DNA from: an uncultured Lachnospiraceae bacterium | GTDB taxonomy: Bacteria > Bacillota > Clostridia > Lachnospirales > Lachnospiraceae | Direction: 5' to 3' | DNA length: 29,751 bases | Assembly: GCA_910586645.1 (NCBI GenBank) | Contig: CAJUIS010000027.1 | Coordinates: forward strand, 1-29,751 | In this document: one piece after another, positions 15,660 to 23,638 of the stretch | How the letters are laid out: each line of letters opens with the position of its first letter | Position numbering within the stretch: position 1 is the stretch's first letter | Translations under genes and position numbers: made by a program | The notes under the pieces: generated by a model | Told to the model about the DNA's origin: nothing | The model's database searches: none | What the model saw: the letters and a program-made list of their open reading frames with translations, nothing else

Positions 15660-16382
15660 ATGAAAAATATACTGATACTGGAAGATAAAGAAAAAACGCT
15701 CACTGCACTGGAACAGGCTGTCAGGGAAATCAGCGGACACATCTGCGTTCATAAAGCAACAACATACGAACACGCCTGCAAAATTGCCTTTCTCCATCAG
15801 ATAGACGTTTTTATTTTAGATATTATACTGACCACAAAAGTGCCCGGCGACATATCAGGAATCCTGTTCGCGGAACAAGTGCGCAAACATGAAAATTACC
15901 TGTTTACTCCGATTATATTTATTACGGCTCTTTCCGACCCAAAATTACATGCCTACCGGAGGATTCACAGCTTTGGATATCTTGAAAAACCGTTTTCCAT
16001 GCATGAAGCTGTGGAACTGGTAGAAGCCGCATTGAAATACTCTCCGCCTGTAAACCAAAATCAAGTCGTTTATATGAGAAAAGACGGTATCTTAATCGCT
16101 GTCAAAATAAACGATATCCAGTATGTGACCACAAATAATCATATATTAGACATCCATCTGCAAAACGAAATCCTTAAGATTCCTTATATGACAATCAAGC
16201 AGTTTTTAAAATCAGCGGGCAAAGGCAGGTTCATTCAGTGCAGCCGCAATACGGCAGTCAATAAATATGGTATACACAGCATAGACATGACCAACAAATA
16301 CATACGCCTGTCCAATGGAATACAGCTTGAAATCGGCATATCATTCTGCAAAAAAATATCACAGGAGATCCTAAGTGAATAA
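15660..16382 (+). CDS. AgrA-like LytTR response regulator
   Basis: 240 residues. Receiver domain about 1-125 with acidic pocket E8-D9, phosphoacceptor D54 in FILDIIL, Thr/Ser in FITALSD and K110 in YLEKPF. A LytTR DNA-binding domain fills about 135-238 (VYMRKDGILIAVKINDIQYVTTNNHILDIH, then FIQCSRNTAVNKYGIHSI). Proteins of this layout bind paired 9-base direct repeats next to promoters. Its start is three bases after the XRE stop and it has a weak RBS of its own, so translational coupling is likely. Its stop overlaps the kinase start by eight bases. It is expected to receive phosphate from that kinase and to act on the agrBD promoter at 18375-18403. Confidence 0.92.
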   Translation: MKNILILEDKEKTLTALEQAVREISGHICVHKATTYEHACKIAFLHQIDVFILDIILTTKVPGDISGILFAEQVRKHENYLFTPIIFITALSDPKLHAYRRIHSFGYLEKPFSMHEAVELVEAALKYSPPVNQNQVVYMRKDGILIAVKINDIQYVTTNNHILDIHLQNEILKIPYMTIKQFLKSAGKGRFIQCSRNTAVNKYGIHSIDMTNKYIRLSNGIQLEIGISFCKKISQEILSE

Positions 16383-17667
16383 ACACCTGTATACAATCGT
16401 GGAAATTATGAATGTGATTGTATGCATTCATTTTTTATATGGTAAAAAGCTGGTTTTAAATCGGATAAACCTTTCACTGATATGCTTTGATCTCTTGATT
16501 TTCGAACTGATGCGGCTGTACGGCCTGAATCAAATCCTGACAATGGCCGTGTATCTGTTTATATTCCTGTATCACCTGTTTATGGCGGAAAACAATTTCC
16601 GCCGGGCAGCCATAAGCAGTATGCTCATGGTTATTTTACTCAGCCTGCTGCCGCTTTTAACCGGAACGCCCTTTATGTATTTTATTCCGGATATTTTTCG
16701 TGCAGACGATATCGCCTTAATTGGAAATTCGCTGACTTTACTGCTGCTGGTCATTGGAAAAAATTTTTTAAACAGGCTTTTTCAATTACTGTGCAGCCGA
16801 AATGAAATTGTCTATATTGCCATTGCGTTATTTTTTGCCGGCATAATCATTCACCTGAACCGCTATAAAACATCAAAAGAATTGTCTTTTGAACAGTTAT
16901 TTTTTCTGCTGGTTTTCGGTTTCCTGATTGTCGTTTTGTCCTATTGCTGGCAGAAAGAGCGCGAACAGCTCCATATCAAGGAAATGGAAATTAAAATGCA
17001 CGAAATATATGACGCCTCGTTTCAGAATTTAATCGCGTCTGTCAAAGAAAAGCAGCATGATTTCCACAATCATCTGCAGACGCTTGAAAACCTCCGCTAT
17101 ACAACGCACACCTATGAAGAGCTGGTCAGAGAACAGGAGAAATATTGTTCAAAGCTAAAGGAAAATCCACGGTATTACAATCTTTTAAACATCCCAAACC
17201 CTGTCCTTGCAGGCTTTTTATATGGAAAATTTTTAGATGCGGACAAACGGCAGGTCTCAATTGACTTTTCCATATCCATACTGCAAAGATATCACACAAT
17301 TCCGGAATATATTCTTGTTGAAATGATTGGCATCCTATGGGACAATGCCCTGGAATATGTGACCGAAAAAGAATACAGCAAATATATTTCAATTCGTCTG
17401 GAAGAAACGCAAAAATCAATGGAAATTGAAGTTGGCAATCCAATTGATGACATCTCTTATGAAGATATTGCAGAATTTTTCCGATGGGGAAAAAGCGGGA
17501 AAGAAAATCATTCCGGAATTGGGCTGAATAAATTAATAAAATACCGTGATAAATACAAATTTCTTCTGATTGCCAACAAACGCGAAAATCAGGGTTCCAT
17601 TTGGTTTTATGTCAAAATCGTCATAAACAGAAAACCGCCACATTTCAATGACGGTTTTTTCATGTAA
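16375..17667 (+). CDS. AgrC-like sensor histidine kinase (GHKL type)
   Basis: 430 residues. About six membrane segments fill residues 1-192, the sensor region of peptide-pheromone kinases. The probable phospho-His is H228 in KQHDFHNHLQTL, the HDxxNH form of the AgrC/HPK10 group. The ATPase domain has the N-box GILWDNALEYV (N324) and G-box SGIGLNKLIKY (about 381-389). The start is a GTG at 16375 with AGGAG seven bases upstream, inside the last codons of the regulator gene (GTGAATAA overlap). The last codons form a terminator hairpin (17631-17660), and its TAA stop directly abuts the agrD stop on the other strand. Expected ligand: the peptide from agrD. Confidence 0.93.
   Translation: MNKHLYTIVEIMNVIVCIHFLYGKKLVLNRINLSLICFDLLIFELMRLYGLNQILTMAVYLFIFLYHLFMAENNFRRAAISSMLMVILLSLLPLLTGTPFMYFIPDIFRADDIALIGNSLTLLLLVIGKNFLNRLFQLLCSRNEIVYIAIALFFAGIIIHLNRYKTSKELSFEQLFFLLVFGFLIVVLSYCWQKEREQLHIKEMEIKMHEIYDASFQNLIASVKEKQHDFHNHLQTLENLRYTTHTYEELVREQEKYCSKLKENPRYYNLLNIPNPVLAGFLYGKFLDADKRQVSIDFSISILQRYHTIPEYILVEMIGILWDNALEYVTEKEYSKYISIRLEETQKSMEIEVGNPIDDISYEDIAEFFRWGKSGKENHSGIGLNKLIKYRDKYKFLLIANKRENQGSIWFYVKIVINRKPPHFNDGFFM
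17631..17660. terminator. Terminator inside the 3' end of the kinase gene
   Basis: AAAACCG (17631-17637) pairs with CGGTTTT (17652-17658), with an inner CATT/AATG stem. Six T follow on the plus strand, all before the kinase stop codon at 17665. On the minus strand the same hairpin is followed by CTGTTT, so it may also stop agrBD transcription. Confidence 0.6.
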
Positions 17668-17796
17668 TTATTCTTCCGGAAACGGATATTCACCGAAGAA
17701 GAACAGGCAGCACCCATCCCAGTGAAAAATAAGGCCTGCCGCCAGACAAAAACTGCCGGCCACATTAAGCATTTTGTTCATCCATACTTTTTTCAT
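17668..17796 (-). CDS. agrD: AgrD-like cyclic autoinducer peptide precursor (42 aa)
   Basis: A 42-codon gene with AAAGGAGG seven bases before the ATG at 17796. The peptide has the three AgrD parts. First, an amphipathic N-terminal stretch (MKKVWMNKMLNVAGSFCLAAG). Next, a short core with C29, C30 and L31-F32-F33-F34. Last, a tail G35-E36-Y37-P38-F39-P40-E41-E42, equivalent to the DEPxxPEE tail of staphylococcal AgrD. By analogy AgrB would cut after F34 and close a thiolactone from C30 to F34, giving a ring C-L-F-F-F with a tail such as W26-D27-G28-C29. Its first 32 bases overlap the end of agrB in another frame, and its stop abuts the kinase stop. Sequence features are directly seen; processing is inferred from AgrD families. 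Confidence 0.85.
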   Translation of the reverse strand: MKKVWMNKMLNVAGSFCLAAGLIFHWDGCCLFFFGEYPFPEE

Positions 17797-18343
17797 TTGT
17801 AAACCTCCTTTGGAAATAAAAAATAGTGAGTTGAATTGTATGCATCAAAATTATCCAAAACCCTGTGACATAATACGGGTTCCTGTATAATTTGGATACC
17901 AGCATAAAATAAACGCCTGTAAATATAAGAACATAAATTTTATATCTTATCGATTGCGGCTTCTTTAATTTTGCATGATAAACAGAGGGGATCGGTGAAA
18001 TCACAGCCAAAACGGCCATGGAACCCAGAAGCAGAATCTTTTGCGTCTGCAATTGTATGGAAAGCGACGGAAGAACAAGCACGCATGCGGCAATGTATCC
18101 AAAACTGACTGCCAGACATCCCAAATACGTTTTGCAGTGAATCCCTCCGCTATATCGGCGCAGACACAAAAACAGCAGCATTGCCCACAAATATTCCGTC
18201 AGTTTTCCAAGAGCGAAAAAAAATGCGCTCAACATTAAAAACTTACTGATTTCTGATGCAATCGTAATCAGAGCATAATGAATCACTTTGATCTGATAAT
18301 CCGTATAATGATGGTTTTCCTGTAATGCCGCATAAAACTTCAT
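17765..18343 (-). CDS. agrB: AgrB-like peptide-processing membrane protease
   Basis: 192 residues with about five hydrophobic segments. The catalytic pair of AgrB endopeptidases is present: His in RRYSGGIHCKTYLGC and the Cys seven residues later, the same spacing as H77/C84 of S. aureus AgrB. The protein cleaves the AgrD tail and forms the thiolactone. I chose ATG 18343: AGGAGG lies eight bases upstream, whereas the GTG at 18349 is too close to it. The gene overlaps agrD by 32 bases, so the two are cotranslated. It is transcribed leftward from the promoter at 18375-18403, away from the DUF3892 gene and towards the kinase. Confidence 0.94.
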   Translation of the reverse strand: MKFYAALQENHHYTDYQIKVIHYALITIASEISKFLMLSAFFFALGKLTEYLWAMLLFLCLRRYSGGIHCKTYLGCLAVSFGYIAACVLVLPSLSIQLQTQKILLLGSMAVLAVISPIPSVYHAKLKKPQSIRYKIYVLIFTGVYFMLVSKLYRNPYYVTGFWIILMHTIQLTIFYFQRRFTNEKSMDEQNA

Positions 18344-18374
18344 TTGCACTGCCTCCTATTTCTCTAAAAGCCAT

Positions 18375-18403
18375 ACTAAAGCAAAACAGGAAGAAAATGA
18401 CAA
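18375..18403 (-). promoter_or_regulatory. Promoter of agrBD
   Basis: On the minus strand TTGTCA (18403-18398), 17 bases, then TTTAGT (18380-18375) with an extended TGC in front. The weak -10 suits an activated promoter. Confidence 0.5.
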
Positions 18404-18405
18404 TT

Positions 18406-18436
18406 TTTTACTGAACATGGAAAAAATATAATCAGA
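18406..18436 (-). promoter_or_regulatory. Possible LytTR-type repeat pair upstream of agrBD
   Basis: Read leftward, TCTGATTAT (18436-18428) and TCAGTAAAA (18414-18406) start 22 bases apart. Each fits 7 of 9 positions of the loose LytTR consensus as I recall it, and the second ends two bases before the -35 box. Spacing and position are as expected for AgrA-like sites, but the matches are imperfect. Confidence 0.3.
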
Positions 18437-18530
18437 AAAAGATAAATGTCGAAACTTGACGGAAATTTAAAGAATCAAACGAATATAAATAGAATTTCAG
18501 CATAAAATTACCTCAGTCAGAAAAAAAATA

Positions 18531-18582
18531 TTTATTTTTTAATCTTTGCCTTTATAATAAAAAGATACCCTCAATGTATCTT
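18531..18582 (+). promoter_or_regulatory. Possible promoter and leader hairpin of the DUF3892 gene
   Basis: A perfect TATAAT (18553-18558) with a poor TTTATT at 16 bases. In the presumed leader of about 100 bases, AAGATAC (18562-18568) and GTATCTT (18576-18582) form a seven-pair hairpin. The 320-base gap between agrB and this gene (18344-18664) holds these elements and the agrBD promoter; otherwise it is plain AT-rich sequence. Confidence 0.35.
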
Positions 18583-18664
18583 ATCCTCGGAAGACAGAAC
18601 CAAAAAGACAGCATACATAAATTTTTTCGATTTCCATACACTATTCCCGAAAGGAGGAATTGTT

Positions 18665-18970
18665 ATGGATGTAAAAGAAAATACAGGCATCTCATTCGCA
18701 GCAAATACCTTGGATGATATCCCAACACCTTCTCCGGATGCCAAAGAAATCATAGGACTTGTAAAACAGGGCGGAAAAATAACCGGCTATCAATTGTCCG
18801 ATAACAGAATCATAGACAAAGAAGAAGGCGTCGCGCTCGCAAAAGCCGGCGGCATCGCAGGCGTGGGCATTGCGCATCGAAAAGACACAGAATACCTAAA
18901 GTCAATTCCGGACGGCACAGACTCCAATAATTTAAGCCATCTTCCCACTGTAAACGTCTCTGTAAAATAA
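18665..18970 (+). CDS. DUF3892-domain protein
   Basis: 101 residues, no signal peptide or membrane segment. Residues about 40-97 match the DUF3892 pattern: KITGYQLSDNRIIDKEEGVALAKAGGIAGVGIA, then TEYLKSIPDGTDSNNLSHLPTV. These small proteins are widespread in Firmicutes, often duplicated, and have no known function. The start is sound: AAAGGAGG seven bases before the ATG. It is divergent from agrBD and could share its control region, making it a candidate target of the quorum circuit (inference only). A strong hairpin follows 4 bases after the stop. Confidence 0.85.
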   Translation: MDVKENTGISFAANTLDDIPTPSPDAKEIIGLVKQGGKITGYQLSDNRIIDKEEGVALAKAGGIAGVGIAHRKDTEYLKSIPDGTDSNNLSHLPTVNVSVK

Positions 18971-18974
18971 TAAA

Positions 18975-19017
18975 AAGACGCTTTGAAATCTCTGTTGCAG
19001 AGATTTCAAAGCGTCTT
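18975..19017. terminator. Bidirectional terminator between DUF3892 and RND genes
   Basis: A perfect 20-pair stem (18975-18994 with 18998-19017) and TTG loop. On the minus strand TTTTTATTATTTT follows, making it a strong stop for the RND transcript (stop codon 24 bases upstream). On the plus strand the tail GCTTTATC is weaker. Confidence 0.85.
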
Positions 19018-19040
19018 GCTTTATCTGTCGTTTCAATCGT

Positions 19041-22000
19041 TTATTTATTCATCTGCTCAATAAATTCCGCCGCATCGTCCGGAGCGTCGTCCATGGAATC
19101 ATCCCCGACGTCTACAACTTTTACTTCCTTCCGGTAAAAGATATCATACATTACAGGAACGATAAACATTGTCATAAACGTTGCATAAAATAATCCGCCC
19201 GCAACAACAAGAGCCATTCCCCGTCCAAGCTCGCTCGCCGTATCCTTACTGAACACCATCGCCAGCATTGCAAGAATTGTGGTAAACGCCGTCATTAATA
19301 TAGGACGCATACGTGTCTTTCCGGTAGCAATCAAAGCATCCCTTCTCTCCATTCCTCCAACGCGAAGCTGGTTCGTATAGTCGACAAACACAATCCCGTT
19401 ATTTACAACCGTTCCCATCAGAACCAAAAATCCCATCAATGTGATTAAAGACATCTGTTCCCCGGTAAACAGCATCGCCAGCAAGCCGCCCGTAAACGCC
19501 AGCGGAACGGTGAAAATTACAATAAACGGAGACAACAGGCTCTGAAACTGCGCTACCATTACCAGATAAATCAGTAAAAATCCAAGCAGAAGAAGTTTCA
19601 TCATCTGTTCCAGCATATCCGTTACATTTGACGTCTCTCCGCCAAATTCAACGCTGTATCCCTCCGGCAGATCATACTCATTTAACAAACTTTCCACCTC
19701 TCTGGAAAGAATCGTCGTATTATATCCCTCCATAGTTTCCGCCGTTACGCTTAGCTGGCGCTGTCCGTCCGCACGGTTAATCCCGGTCAGGCCCTCTGCG
19801 TAATCCAATGTCGCAAACTCGCTTAACTTGTGCGTTTCCGTTACAGTCTTTCCCTCTTCGTCCTTCTTTTCTGTCGTAAATTCCATATCCATCAGATTTT
19901 CTTTTGTCAGAAGGTCTGTCTCGTCCACAATCCGGACATCCATATCGCTTTCATCCACTGTCAGCGTAACCGCTGTTTTATCCGTTGTCAGGCGTTCGGA
20001 AATATCTCCGTAAATCTGCGCTCCGGTCAGCCCAAGCCGCATGGACTCATCTTTATCAATATTCAAATGAATTTCTTCTTTTGCTTCTTCCTGCCCGTTG
20101 CTGATATTTGTAAAACCGTCTACTTTTTCAAGCATTCCCATAACATCTTCACTGACTGTGCGAAGCTTCTCCAAATCATCTCCCGCAATGTCCACCTGCA
20201 GCCCGCTGCCCAGCATCTCTTCCATTTCACCCATCAGGGAATTGGACACGGCCACTTCACATTCTGTATTTTCCGTATTTTTCCTGATTGCCCGGCAGAT
20301 TTCTTCCACCTGGTCCTTGCTGTTATATTCCTCTTTCGGAAGCACATAACAGGTGAAGCTTCCGTAATTTTCCCCGGAACTTTGCGCCATGCCTCCAATC
20401 ATTCCGGAAGCGCTGCTCTGATCCATAATGCCGACATAATCCACGCCTTCCGTTTCCAGAATCGCATTCATCACATCATCGGCTTTCTGATACGCCGTCT
20501 CTTTGTCATCTCCCTCCGGCATCGTCACGGCAACAGAAATCTGATCACTGCCGATATCCGGAATTAAAACCACACCCATCTGCGCCACGGCAAACATACA
20601 AAATACAAGCAAAGCTATGGAAATTCCAATTGGAGCCACCTTAAAACGAAGGCAGAATCCCAATATTTTCGCATAAAAATCCTGAATTTTATCAAAAATA
20701 CGATGCTGCTTTGGCCTTGCATTCTTTAACATTGCAGAACCTATCGTAGGCACGACAGTCAGTGCGACAACAAGCGACGCTGTCAAAGCAAATGTAATCG
20801 TCAGGGCAAACGGAAGCATCAAATCCCTGACCATGCCCGTTGTAAACACCATTGGGAAAAACACGCAAATCGTCGTCAGCGTAGACGCAATAATCGCGCC
20901 GGCCACCTGTTTTGCCCCCTGCACCGCCGCACGCGGAGCATTCAGCCCACGGTAACGCAGACGGTATATATTCTCAATTACCACAATCGAATTGTCTACA
21001 AGCATCCCGACGGCCAGAGACAATCCGGACAAAGACATCATATTGATGGACAGCCCTGCAAAATACATAATCAGAATCGACATCAATACGCTGAACGGAA
21101 TACTGAACGCCACAACAAGCGTCGGCCGCACATCAGTAAGAAATACCGCCAGAATAAAAATTGCAAGCAAAGCGCCAATAAACATACTTGAAGCAATGCT
21201 CTGAATAATCATGGAAATGTAATCGCCCTGATCCACAAGCGGCGTAATATTAAGTTTTGGATACTCTTCCTTTAACTCCTCCACTGCATTTTTGCAGTCT
21301 CTGGAGACGTCGCTTGTACCCGCCGTGCTGCCTTTGTATATGGACAGTATCACTCCCGGATCTCCGTTTACTTTTGCATAAGCGTCCCCGGCGCTGTCAA
21401 TTGTCGTAATATCCGCCACATCGTTTAAGCGGACGTCTCCGATATCGTCAATTTCGCAGAGAACCATCTTTTCAAGCTCTTCTGCCGAATTGTAATTCTC
21501 CCCTACTTTTAACAGCCACTGCTTATCCTCTTTATCATCCACGTATCCGGCAGGCATAGAAAAATTCTGCGCATAAATCATTCCCGACAAAGTTTCCAAT
21601 GTCAGCATCTGATTAATGTTTGCGTTTTTCCTGGCTTCCGTAACAGAATCCTGATATGTCTTATTGGCATTCTCAAGTTCTTCCTGCGCCTCTTCCATTG
21701 CCGTTTTGGCAGCGGCAATCTGTGCGCTTCCGGAGCCAAAACCCGCAGCAGCCGAAATTTTCCCCGATTCCGCCTGTTTATAGGCGTCATCAATCGTTGA
21801 CATCTGCGTCTCCACCTGCTTTAAGACTTCTTCCGCCACCTTAATCTCCACTTCAAGATTCGCAAGCTCTGTCTCAAGCTGCGGCAGACGGACATTTACC
21901 ACATCATAAAGCTGCTTTAACGTCTTTTTGTCAAGCTCTTTCGCCTGTTTTGCCATACTGGAATCAATTTGGGAATCCGGCATGGAAGACAACGTCTCTA

Positions 22001-23033
22001 TCGCCGTTTTAAAATACTCCAGCTTTTTGGGATGATCGATCGCGTCTTTAACGTCTCCCGGCATCTTTGACGCGTCCAGAGGGCTGTATGCCCCAAGCTG
22101 CGCCTGCATTGCCGAAACCGCTGATTTCATCTGCGCAAACATCTCGTTGACACTGTTGTATGTACTTTGAATTTTGTTGTCTTTGTAAGCTTTTTTCTCC
22201 CCTTCCAGCGCGCTTTTGCTCGCCTTTAAACTGTTAAGCTGCGACTCATACGCCGCCCTTGACGCAACTGCCTGATTCAGCTTTAATGTCGCGTCCGCAA
22301 GCTCCGTCGTCGTCGTATTCTGCTGATCCGAAAGCTCCTGCTCCTGCCTGCTGATCTTGGACTTTGCATCCGCAAGAGAACTTTCCGCATCTGACAGCTC
22401 CGTTTCCGCTTCCGCCAGTTTGTCATTCGTTAAAAGCAGCACCTTATCGTTAATCTTATCTATCTTTTCCTGATTCAGGCGGACTTCAATCGTCTTTTCC
22501 ACAATCCCAATATCGGATACGCTCGCCACGCCGGACTGACGCTCAAAATAAGGCATCACAACATCCTTTACAAAATCTGACAATTCATAGATGTCTTTCC
22601 CTTCGTAACTGACGCTGACATACATCGTCGCCATCATGTCCATGCTAAGTTCCATAATGTTCGGCGTACCGCAGGTATCCGGCAGAGAAGATTCAATCTG
22701 GTTTGTCGCCGAAGAAACCTTCACCATTGCGGAATCCATACTGGTGTCTTCCGCAAACTCCAGCATAACCATACTGTAATTTTCCGAACTTACGCTTGTA
22801 ACTTTCTCCACACCGTTTATCGTTCCAAGCGTCCGTTCCATCGGCTTCGTGACATTCTCCTCCACTTTCTCCGGACTGGCTCCCGGATACGTTGTAATCA
22901 CCATCATATACGGCATACTCATATCCGGCAGTAAATCTGTCTTCATTCCGGTAAGCGAAACAAAGCCGATTACAAGCACAAATATAACCGCAACAAGAAC
23001 TGTAAACGGTTTTTTTACACTGTATCTTATCAT
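19041..23033 (-). CDS. RND-family efflux transporter with coiled-coil insertion
   Basis: 1330 residues, longer than AcrB (about 1050). First membrane helix at about 8-30, then porter domain, and a second block of helices carrying VGMLVDNSIVVIENIYR, the proton-relay motif with Asp-Asn in place of AcrB's Asp-Asp, as usual in SwrC-type Firmicute members. The duplicated half ends in a cluster of helices with LMGFLVLMGTVVNNGIVFVDYTN. Between LNQEKIDKIND (about residue 195) and LTLETLSGMIYAQNF (about 477) lies an Ala/Glu/Lys/Gln-rich stretch of about 270 residues with heptad character. It is a predicted coiled coil absent from AcrB, where these flanks are nearly adjacent. The ATG at 23033 follows GGAGG by five bases and gives the typical MIRYSVKKPF; the ATG at 23045 lacks an RBS. 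No adaptor (MFP) gene adjoins. Substrate unknown. Confidence 0.93.
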   Translation of the reverse strand: MIRYSVKKPFTVLVAVIFVLVIGFVSLTGMKTDLLPDMSMPYMMVITTYPGASPEKVEENVTKPMERTLGTINGVEKVTSVSSENYSMVMLEFAEDTSMDSAMVKVSSATNQIESSLPDTCGTPNIMELSMDMMATMYVSVSYEGKDIYELSDFVKDVVMPYFERQSGVASVSDIGIVEKTIEVRLNQEKIDKINDKVLLLTNDKLAEAETELSDAESSLADAKSKISRQEQELSDQQNTTTTELADATLKLNQAVASRAAYESQLNSLKASKSALEGEKKAYKDNKIQSTYNSVNEMFAQMKSAVSAMQAQLGAYSPLDASKMPGDVKDAIDHPKKLEYFKTAIETLSSMPDSQIDSSMAKQAKELDKKTLKQLYDVVNVRLPQLETELANLEVEIKVAEEVLKQVETQMSTIDDAYKQAESGKISAAAGFGSGSAQIAAAKTAMEEAQEELENANKTYQDSVTEARKNANINQMLTLETLSGMIYAQNFSMPAGYVDDKEDKQWLLKVGENYNSAEELEKMVLCEIDDIGDVRLNDVADITTIDSAGDAYAKVNGDPGVILSIYKGSTAGTSDVSRDCKNAVEELKEEYPKLNITPLVDQGDYISMIIQSIASSMFIGALLAIFILAVFLTDVRPTLVVAFSIPFSVLMSILIMYFAGLSINMMSLSGLSLAVGMLVDNSIVVIENIYRLRYRGLNAPRAAVQGAKQVAGAIIASTLTTICVFFPMVFTTGMVRDLMLPFALTITFALTASLVVALTVVPTIGSAMLKNARPKQHRIFDKIQDFYAKILGFCLRFKVAPIGISIALLVFCMFAVAQMGVVLIPDIGSDQISVAVTMPEGDDKETAYQKADDVMNAILETEGVDYVGIMDQSSASGMIGGMAQSSGENYGSFTCYVLPKEEYNSKDQVEEICRAIRKNTENTECEVAVSNSLMGEMEEMLGSGLQVDIAGDDLEKLRTVSEDVMGMLEKVDGFTNISNGQEEAKEEIHLNIDKDESMRLGLTGAQIYGDISERLTTDKTAVTLTVDESDMDVRIVDETDLLTKENLMDMEFTTEKKDEEGKTVTETHKLSEFATLDYAEGLTGINRADGQRQLSVTAETMEGYNTTILSREVESLLNEYDLPEGYSVEFGGETSNVTDMLEQMMKLLLLGFLLIYLVMVAQFQSLLSPFIVIFTVPLAFTGGLLAMLFTGEQMSLITLMGFLVLMGTVVNNGIVFVDYTNQLRVGGMERRDALIATGKTRMRPILMTAFTTILAMLAMVFSKDTASELGRGMALVVAGGLFYATFMTMFIVPVMYDIFYRKEVKVVDVGDDSMDDAPDDAAEFIEQMNK

Positions 23034-23046
23034 GTTATCCTCCATC

Positions 23047-23061
23047 GTAACGCTGCGTTAC
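23047..23061. promoter_or_regulatory. Palindrome in the RND leader, possible operator
   Basis: GTAACGC (23047-23053), a central T, and GCGTTAC (23055-23061) form a perfect 15-base palindrome just upstream of the RND ribosome site. A TATATT -10 candidate lies at 23094-23089 (minus), so the palindrome would fall about 20-35 bases into the transcript. A TetR- or MarR-like repressor site would be typical for an efflux pump, but no regulator gene is adjacent. Confidence 0.35.
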
Positions 23062-23149
23062 CTGAAACTAACTCTCTTTTAAGAAACGAATATAGCGTAT
23101 CACAATTTCTCCTGAACGAAAACGGGTTTGATGATTTTTAATACTTTTT

Positions 23150-23638
23150 TTAGATTTCCTCCAGATACCTGATTTCAAAATCCGCATCGTTCTGTTCTTC
23201 AAATTCCATGATAACATACGACGGGTTCTTTCCCTCCTGCCTTGGATAAGAAAGGCTGCCCGGATTAATGGCAGTCACCCTTTTCCCATAATGAATCAGC
23301 GGGCGATGCGTATGCCCAAACAGAACAATGTCGCATCTTCTGCCTTCCGCTTCTTTTTTAATATGCTCAATTCCCGCATTCACATAATAATAATGCCCAT
23401 GCGTAATCAAGACTCTGTATCTGCCGATTCTGCACTCCCTCTCCTGAGGCAGCGCGGAAAAAAAGTCGCTGTTTCCGGATACAATGAAAAGAGGGCATCC
23501 GGCAAGCGCCTCAATCTCATTTTCATATCCTTCCGCGTCCCCAAGATGAACAACCAGATCCACCGGCTTCTCCCGCTTTAATACTGTCTTTAAGTTTTCG
23601 TGTTTTCCATGCGTATCACTGATAATTAAAACTTTCAT
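23150..23638 (-). CDS. YfcE/MJ0936-family metallophosphoesterase
   Basis: 162 residues, the common length for YfcE-type phosphodiesterases. All the metal-site motifs of the calcineurin-like fold are present: DTHG at the start (ISDTHGKHENL), HLGDAEG, VSGNSDF, ITHGHYY, and LFGHTHRP with NPGSLSYPR. These enzymes hydrolyse simple phosphodiesters; the physiological substrate is not known. The ATG overlaps the end of the diphosphatase gene by four bases (ATGA), a classic coupled pair. It is the last gene of the run starting at 28296, unless transcription reads on into the RND gene, whose start is 116 bases further. Confidence 0.93.
   Translation of the reverse strand: MKVLIISDTHGKHENLKTVLKREKPVDLVVHLGDAEGYENEIEALAGCPLFIVSGNSDFFSALPQERECRIGRYRVLITHGHYYYVNAGIEHIKKEAEGRRCDIVLFGHTHRPLIHYGKRVTAINPGSLSYPRQEGKNPSYVIMEFEEQNDADFEIRYLEEI

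Noticed and set aside
19830..20567. 245-codon open frame on the plus strand inside the RND gene
   Set aside because: Antisense to a clearly recognised transporter; the translation is His/Phe/Arg-rich without domain logic, and there is no RBS.
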